NCBI GenBank assembly: GCA_910583945.1
Contig: CAJTYF010000059.1
Location: 1-6,275, forward strand
Direction of reading: 5' to 3'
Source: an uncultured Bacilli bacterium
GTDB lineage: Bacteria > Bacillota_I > Bacilli_A > RF39 > UBA660
Length of the DNA stretch: 6,275 nucleotides
The translations under genes and the position numbers were made by a program. Below, piece by piece: positions 3,379 through 6,275 of this stretch. A model generated the notes under the pieces. That model was given only the letters and a program-made list of their open reading frames with translations, searched no databases and was not told the origin of the DNA. How positions within the stretch are numbered: position 1 is the stretch's first letter; every line of letters starts with the position of its first letter.

Positions 3379-4191
3379 TTAAAGCTTATTCTGATAAAAA
3401 TCACATTTTTGACATATAGAATAAATTCTTTTATTATCCTTAAAAGCATTTAACATTTTCTGATAAGAATAACTATAAATGATAGACTCTAAATCCTCTG
3501 AAAATAAATTTCCTAAACGAATAAGACCATTATTATCTAAACAACAAGGAACAACGGTTCCATCTACTAAAATAGCAAGATGATCGCGTAGGGCGGGGCA
3601 AAAACCTGAACACTTCCCCTTTCCTTCTCTCTTACTAGGCCAAATAAATTCGTTTTCTTTAGAAAAGAAAATATTTTCACCAATCGTCTTAGTTTTTTCT
3701 TCTTGTTCCAGATTCACAACATAATGTTTTTCTATCGCTTGAAGAAGGGCCTTTGATTCATCATTTTGAACCCATAATCGATAATTAATATAAGTCCCCT
3801 TTTCACTCAACTCTTCTGTAATTTTAAAGATATCACCCAAATACTCTTCCCATGATTTTCCATAATGTGAAGAAAAAGCCTGTAAAGAAAGATTAATCTG
3901 TCGTAATCCTCTCACCCCTTTAAGTTTATCAATTAAATACCCATTCGTTGTTAATTGAACAAAAAAACCATTCTCTTGAGCTAACTGAATGAATTCTTTA
4001 ATAAAAGGATGCATTAAAGGCTCTCCCATTACATGCAAATAAATATAATTTGTATACCCTTTTATTTTTTCTAAAACAACTCCAAATTGTTCTAAAGTCA
4101 TATAAGAAGGATTTCGGTCGTTTAAGGGACAAAAAGAACACTTTAAATTGCAGACATTTGTAATTTCAATATAAATTCTTTTATACTTCAT
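3379..4191 (-). CDS. Radical SAM/SPASM domain protein, substrate unknown
   Basis: I start the gene at the ATG at 4191 (270 residues), where MKYKRIYIEITNVCNLKC is the usual beginning of such proteins. A TTG at 4227 would add 12 residues but has no ribosome site and lies in the previous gene. The Cys14-x3-Cys18-x2-Cys21 motif holds the SAM-cleaving [4Fe-4S] cluster, and MGEP (55-58) is the family's SAM-contacting GGE-type motif. The C-terminus is SPASM-like, with Cys194, Cys198, Cys216, Cys217, Cys260 and Cys263 (VDGTVVPCC, CQKC) for an auxiliary cluster. SPASM enzymes modify peptides or enzymes (AlbA, PqqE, anSME) or sugars; nothing here fixes the substrate. No precursor peptide gene and no RRE domain are visible. 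It follows the XRE regulator by 16 bp, so probably one operon. Confidence 0.85.
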   Translation of the reverse strand: MKYKRIYIEITNVCNLKCSFCPLNDRNPSYMTLEQFGVVLEKIKGYTNYIYLHVMGEPLMHPFIKEFIQLAQENGFFVQLTTNGYLIDKLKGVRGLRQINLSLQAFSSHYGKSWEEYLGDIFKITEELSEKGTYINYRLWVQNDESKALLQAIEKHYVVNLEQEEKTKTIGENIFFSKENEFIWPSKREGKGKCSGFCPALRDHLAILVDGTVVPCCLDNNGLIRLGNLFSEDLESIIYSYSYQKMLNAFKDNKRIYSICQKCDFYQNKL

Positions 4192-4207
4192 AAAAAGAAA
4201 AAAGGCC

Positions 4208-4984
4208 TTAAACCTTTCTAGACTCAATTTCAGCTATTTTTTCAATAACTTCTTGAGCATTACTTTCATTAATTTCTGAATAGCCAAGTTCTCTTAACGC
4301 CTGAACTTTAATCGTATTAAGTTGTTGTGTACGACTCAATTTTTCTTCATTTTTCTGTTCTATTTCTTGAACAAAACGTTTATGACTTTCTGCTAACTTT
4401 CCACGACTCGCCCCACCATTATTATAAAGTGTTAATGCTGAATACAAAATACCTTCAAAAATAAATTGCTTATCTTCATTAAACTTATATTCTTCTGGAT
4501 TGGTAAAACCTGTTGTTTTAGACATATAGCCTAAAATATATTTAATCTCTGGAACATTCTCCACAGATTGTAGCATATGATACAGATAAAGTATTGTATA
4601 ATAATTTTCTTGTTTTTGACTCTCATCTAGCATTTTTTCTTTTAATAAATAAGTAATGTCACCTAATAGGGTTTGTTCTTCTTTATTTAATCCTTTAAAA
4701 TCAAAATAGCTATCAAAATCACTAACAGATTTTACACCTTGATTTAGTCTAGATTCAACACTCATTAAATAGTCTGTTGTGACCTTAATAGAACCAATGG
4801 TTCCTTCATCTCCATCGTCAATATCTAAAAGTTTAAACAATAAAATTTTCTTTTCTTTCGGCCATTTATTAATATCATCTAATTCCAAATAATTATAAAC
4901 CATTTGCCTTGAAACCCCTAAATACTTAGCGAGTCTAACCTTAGAAATGCCTAATTCTTGTAATAATTCATTTAATCGATTCAT
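4208..4984 (-). CDS. XRE-type helix-turn-helix transcriptional regulator
   Basis: 258 residues from ATG 4984, with AAGGAGGA about 9 nt upstream. Residues 3-34 are a Cro/C1-type HTH: ISKVRLAKYLGVSRQMVYNY (13-32) shows the two-helix DNA-reading unit. The remaining 200 residues are mostly helical and charged, with no membrane span, and match no ligand-binding domain that I can name. A tract of Glu, Lys and Gln near residues 205-222 looks coiled-coil-like. It probably controls its own promoter, where a dyad covers the -35 region, and the downstream radical SAM gene. Regulator plus radical SAM/SPASM pairs occur in peptide-signalling systems such as Rgg with RaS-RiPP clusters, but the C-terminal part is not clearly Rgg and no peptide gene is seen. 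Confidence 0.8.
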   Translation of the reverse strand: MNRLNELLQELGISKVRLAKYLGVSRQMVYNYLELDDINKWPKEKKILLFKLLDIDDGDEGTIGSIKVTTDYLMSVESRLNQGVKSVSDFDSYFDFKGLNKEEQTLLGDITYLLKEKMLDESQKQENYYTILYLYHMLQSVENVPEIKYILGYMSKTTGFTNPEEYKFNEDKQFIFEGILYSALTLYNNGGASRGKLAESHKRFVQEIEQKNEEKLSRTQQLNTIKVQALRELGYSEINESNAQEVIEKIAEIESRKV

Positions 4985-5015
4985 CTTGAAAACTCCTCCT
5001 TGATTTTACATTTTC

Positions 5016-5043
5016 ATTATACCACTTAACACTTATTTGTCAA
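5016..5043 (-). promoter_or_regulatory. Consensus sigma-A promoter of the XRE-radical SAM operon, with operator dyad
   Basis: On the minus strand a perfect -35 TTGACA (5043-5038) and a perfect -10 TATAAT (5021-5016) are 16 bp apart, and TGG before the -10 gives an extended -10 element. The start would be near 5009, 25 nt before the ATG. TTAACA (5026-5031) and TGTCAA (5038-5043) form a dyad with one mismatch covering the -35, a plausible site for autorepression. A promoter this strong usually implies a repressor. Confidence 0.8.
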
Positions 5044-5054
5044 GTCTGAAACCT

Positions 5055-6155
5055 TTATAAATAAAACAATTTTTGGTTATTTTTATAAACTTCTTTAATA
5101 ATCCCACATCCCAAACATTCTTCTCCTAAATAGAAAACACACGCTTGTCCAGGTGTTACAGATTTAACACGGCTGGGATAACTTACTTTAATAAATTCGT
5201 TCTGATACTCTAAAAAAACAGGATAATCCTCTCCTCGATAACGAAATTTAGCGGTGCACTCCAAAGGTCTTACATCACTAATAAAATTGATATCTTCCAC
5301 TAAACACGCATCACTATATAAATACTCACTATCACCAAAAGCCACATATAAAATATTTTTCTCGACATCTTTTCCACATACATAATGACGCATTTCAGAA
5401 CCGCTAATTCCCACATTTCTTCTTTGCCCAATCGTGTAATTCATAAGTCCTGTATGTCGTCCAATTTTTTCTAAGTTTTCCACATTCACAATATCTCCTG
5501 GATTCGGTTTCAAATAATTTTCTAAAAACTCTTGAAAATGTCTTTCTCCAATAAAACAAATACCTGTTGAGTCCTTCTTTTTTGCCACATTCAAATGAAT
5601 ATCTCCAGCAATTTCTCGCACCTTTGTTTTTTCTAAATTTCCTAAAGGAAACAAAATATCTTGTAAAGCCTCATGAGAAACCATAGAAAGAAAATAACTT
5701 TGATCTTTATTTTTATCTATGCCACGATACAAATACCCATCTTTTGTATTGGCATAGTGTCCTGTTGCAATAAAATCCGCCCCTAACTTTTTAGCTTCCT
5801 TTTTAAATAAATCAAACTTAATATACTTATTGCATAATAAATCAGGATTAGGTGTTCTCCCCTTTTTTAATTCTTGCAAAAAATAAGTAAAAACATACTC
5901 CCAATATTCTTTAATAAAATCCACACGATGTAAAGGTATACCTAAAATACGACAAGCCTCTAAGGCGTCATTATAGTCTTCTTCTTGAGGACAAATAGAA
6001 TGATTTAAATTCGGATTCCCAAGCGTATCATTGTTAACTAGACTATCCCAATTACGCATAAATAAGCCTTCTACTTCGTATCCGTCTTTTTTCAACAAAT
6101 AAGCCGCAATAGCTGAATCAACGCCACCACTTATTCCAACAATAACTTTAGTCAT
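5055..6155 (-). CDS. mnmA: tRNA-specific 2-thiouridylase MnmA
   Basis: Full length, 366 residues, from ATG 6155 with GGTG five bases upstream. It transfers sulfur to C2 of the wobble uridine U34 in tRNAs for Lys, Glu and Gln, using ATP to adenylate the base; it is cytoplasmic and fed by a cysteine desulfurase relay. Visible signatures: the PP-loop SGGVDS (9-14), RNWDS (34-38), the TPNPDLLCNKYIKF block (101-114) with catalytic Cys108, ATGHYA (130-135), DQSYFL (151-156), and the second catalytic cysteine in GICFIGERHF (198-207), Cys200. The insertion at about 38-58 (LVNNDTLGNPNLNHSICPQE) is longer than in E. coli or Bacillus and resembles Mollicutes and Erysipelotrichia proteins. The C-terminal beta-barrel ends GQACVFYLGEECLGCG. 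No terminator is seen before the XRE promoter, so some read-through is possible. Confidence 0.97.
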   Translation of the reverse strand: MTKVIVGISGGVDSAIAAYLLKKDGYEVEGLFMRNWDSLVNNDTLGNPNLNHSICPQEEDYNDALEACRILGIPLHRVDFIKEYWEYVFTYFLQELKKGRTPNPDLLCNKYIKFDLFKKEAKKLGADFIATGHYANTKDGYLYRGIDKNKDQSYFLSMVSHEALQDILFPLGNLEKTKVREIAGDIHLNVAKKKDSTGICFIGERHFQEFLENYLKPNPGDIVNVENLEKIGRHTGLMNYTIGQRRNVGISGSEMRHYVCGKDVEKNILYVAFGDSEYLYSDACLVEDINFISDVRPLECTAKFRYRGEDYPVFLEYQNEFIKVSYPSRVKSVTPGQACVFYLGEECLGCGIIKEVYKNNQKLFYL

Positions 6156-6176
6156 AAAATCACCAAACTTAAAACT

Positions 6177-6182
6177 AGTATA
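6177..6182 (-). promoter_or_regulatory. Possible -10 element of mnmA
   Basis: TATACT on the minus strand (6182-6177) would start transcription near 6170, about 15 nt before the mnmA ATG. No good -35 is found at normal spacing, because the upstream DNA is a run of ten T residues (plus-strand A-run 6185-6194). The call is weak; mnmA may also be read from a promoter beyond the window. Confidence 0.3.
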
Positions 6183-6275
6183 ACAAAAAAAAAAGAGAAT
6201 AGCTATTACAATATTTTCCTTTGTTAATTAGTTTATCGAAATCCCGTTTATATAAAAATTTCATTTTGGAAATCC

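Noticed and set aside
4192..4227. TTG start adding 12 residues to the radical SAM protein
   Set aside because: It lacks a ribosome site, overlaps the regulator gene, and the usual family N-terminus begins at the ATG at 4191. The ribosome site for that ATG is also not ideal, so some doubt remains.
6175..6264. 29-codon minus-strand frame (MKFLYKRDFDKLINKGKYCN...) faintly like the start of RNase P protein RnpA
   Set aside because: It stops at TAG after a run of ten T residues, has no visible ribosome site, and the likeness covers only about 20 residues. A truncated gene cannot be shown from this window.
1..6275. CRISPR arrays, tRNA or rRNA genes, insertion sequences
   Set aside because: No regularly spaced repeats, tRNA cloverleaf, rRNA segment or transposase frame was seen.

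Overview
The window is strongly AT-rich Gram-positive (Bacillota/Mycoplasmatota-side) DNA that uses the standard code (Trp is TGG; TGA does not read through in the large genes). The MnmA at the right end has the longer 'RNWDS...LGNPN...CPQEEDY' insertion that I associate with Erysipelotrichia and Mollicutes. A non-Mycoplasma relative such as an Erysipelotrichia-like gut bacterium is therefore my best guess; this is inference, not proof.

Left part, 69-3093: a compact, apparently integrated rolling-circle element of about 3,025 bp. It is bounded by an exact 19-bp direct repeat (67-85 and 3092-3110). Both copies are the XerD-side half plus centre of a chromosome-dimer-resolution (dif) site. The right copy (3094-3121) is a complete dif-like site, while the left copy (69-96) has a divergent second arm. 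This is the layout of an IMEX (integrative mobile element exploiting Xer), which needs no integrase of its own. In order it carries: a putative type I toxin-antitoxin pair (24-residue hydrophobic peptide with a convergent antisense RNA), a 50-residue ribbon-helix-helix repressor behind a palindromic operator, two overlapping small genes that look like distant paralogues, a GC-rich hairpin, about 420 bp without genes, a small-peptide gene behind a structured leader, a hairpin with the pMV158-type nick sequence TACTACGAC in its loop (predicted double-strand origin), and a HUH replication initiator. The initiator's stop codon lies inside the dif site.

Right part, 3122-6275, is the chromosomal side. 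About 210 bp without a gene leads to a hairpin, then three genes on the minus strand read right to left: mnmA (tRNA U34 2-thiolase), an XRE-type helix-turn-helix regulator with its own consensus promoter, and a radical SAM/SPASM protein 16 bp behind the regulator, very likely in one operon with it.

Working model: the Rep protein nicks the origin to replicate the excised circle, the RHH protein limits expression, the toxin-antitoxin pair penalises loss, and host XerC/XerD insert the circle at dif. No integrase, relaxase, coat protein or Zot-like ATPase is visible, so the element is either an integrated cryptic plasmid or a stripped satellite of an inovirus-like phage.
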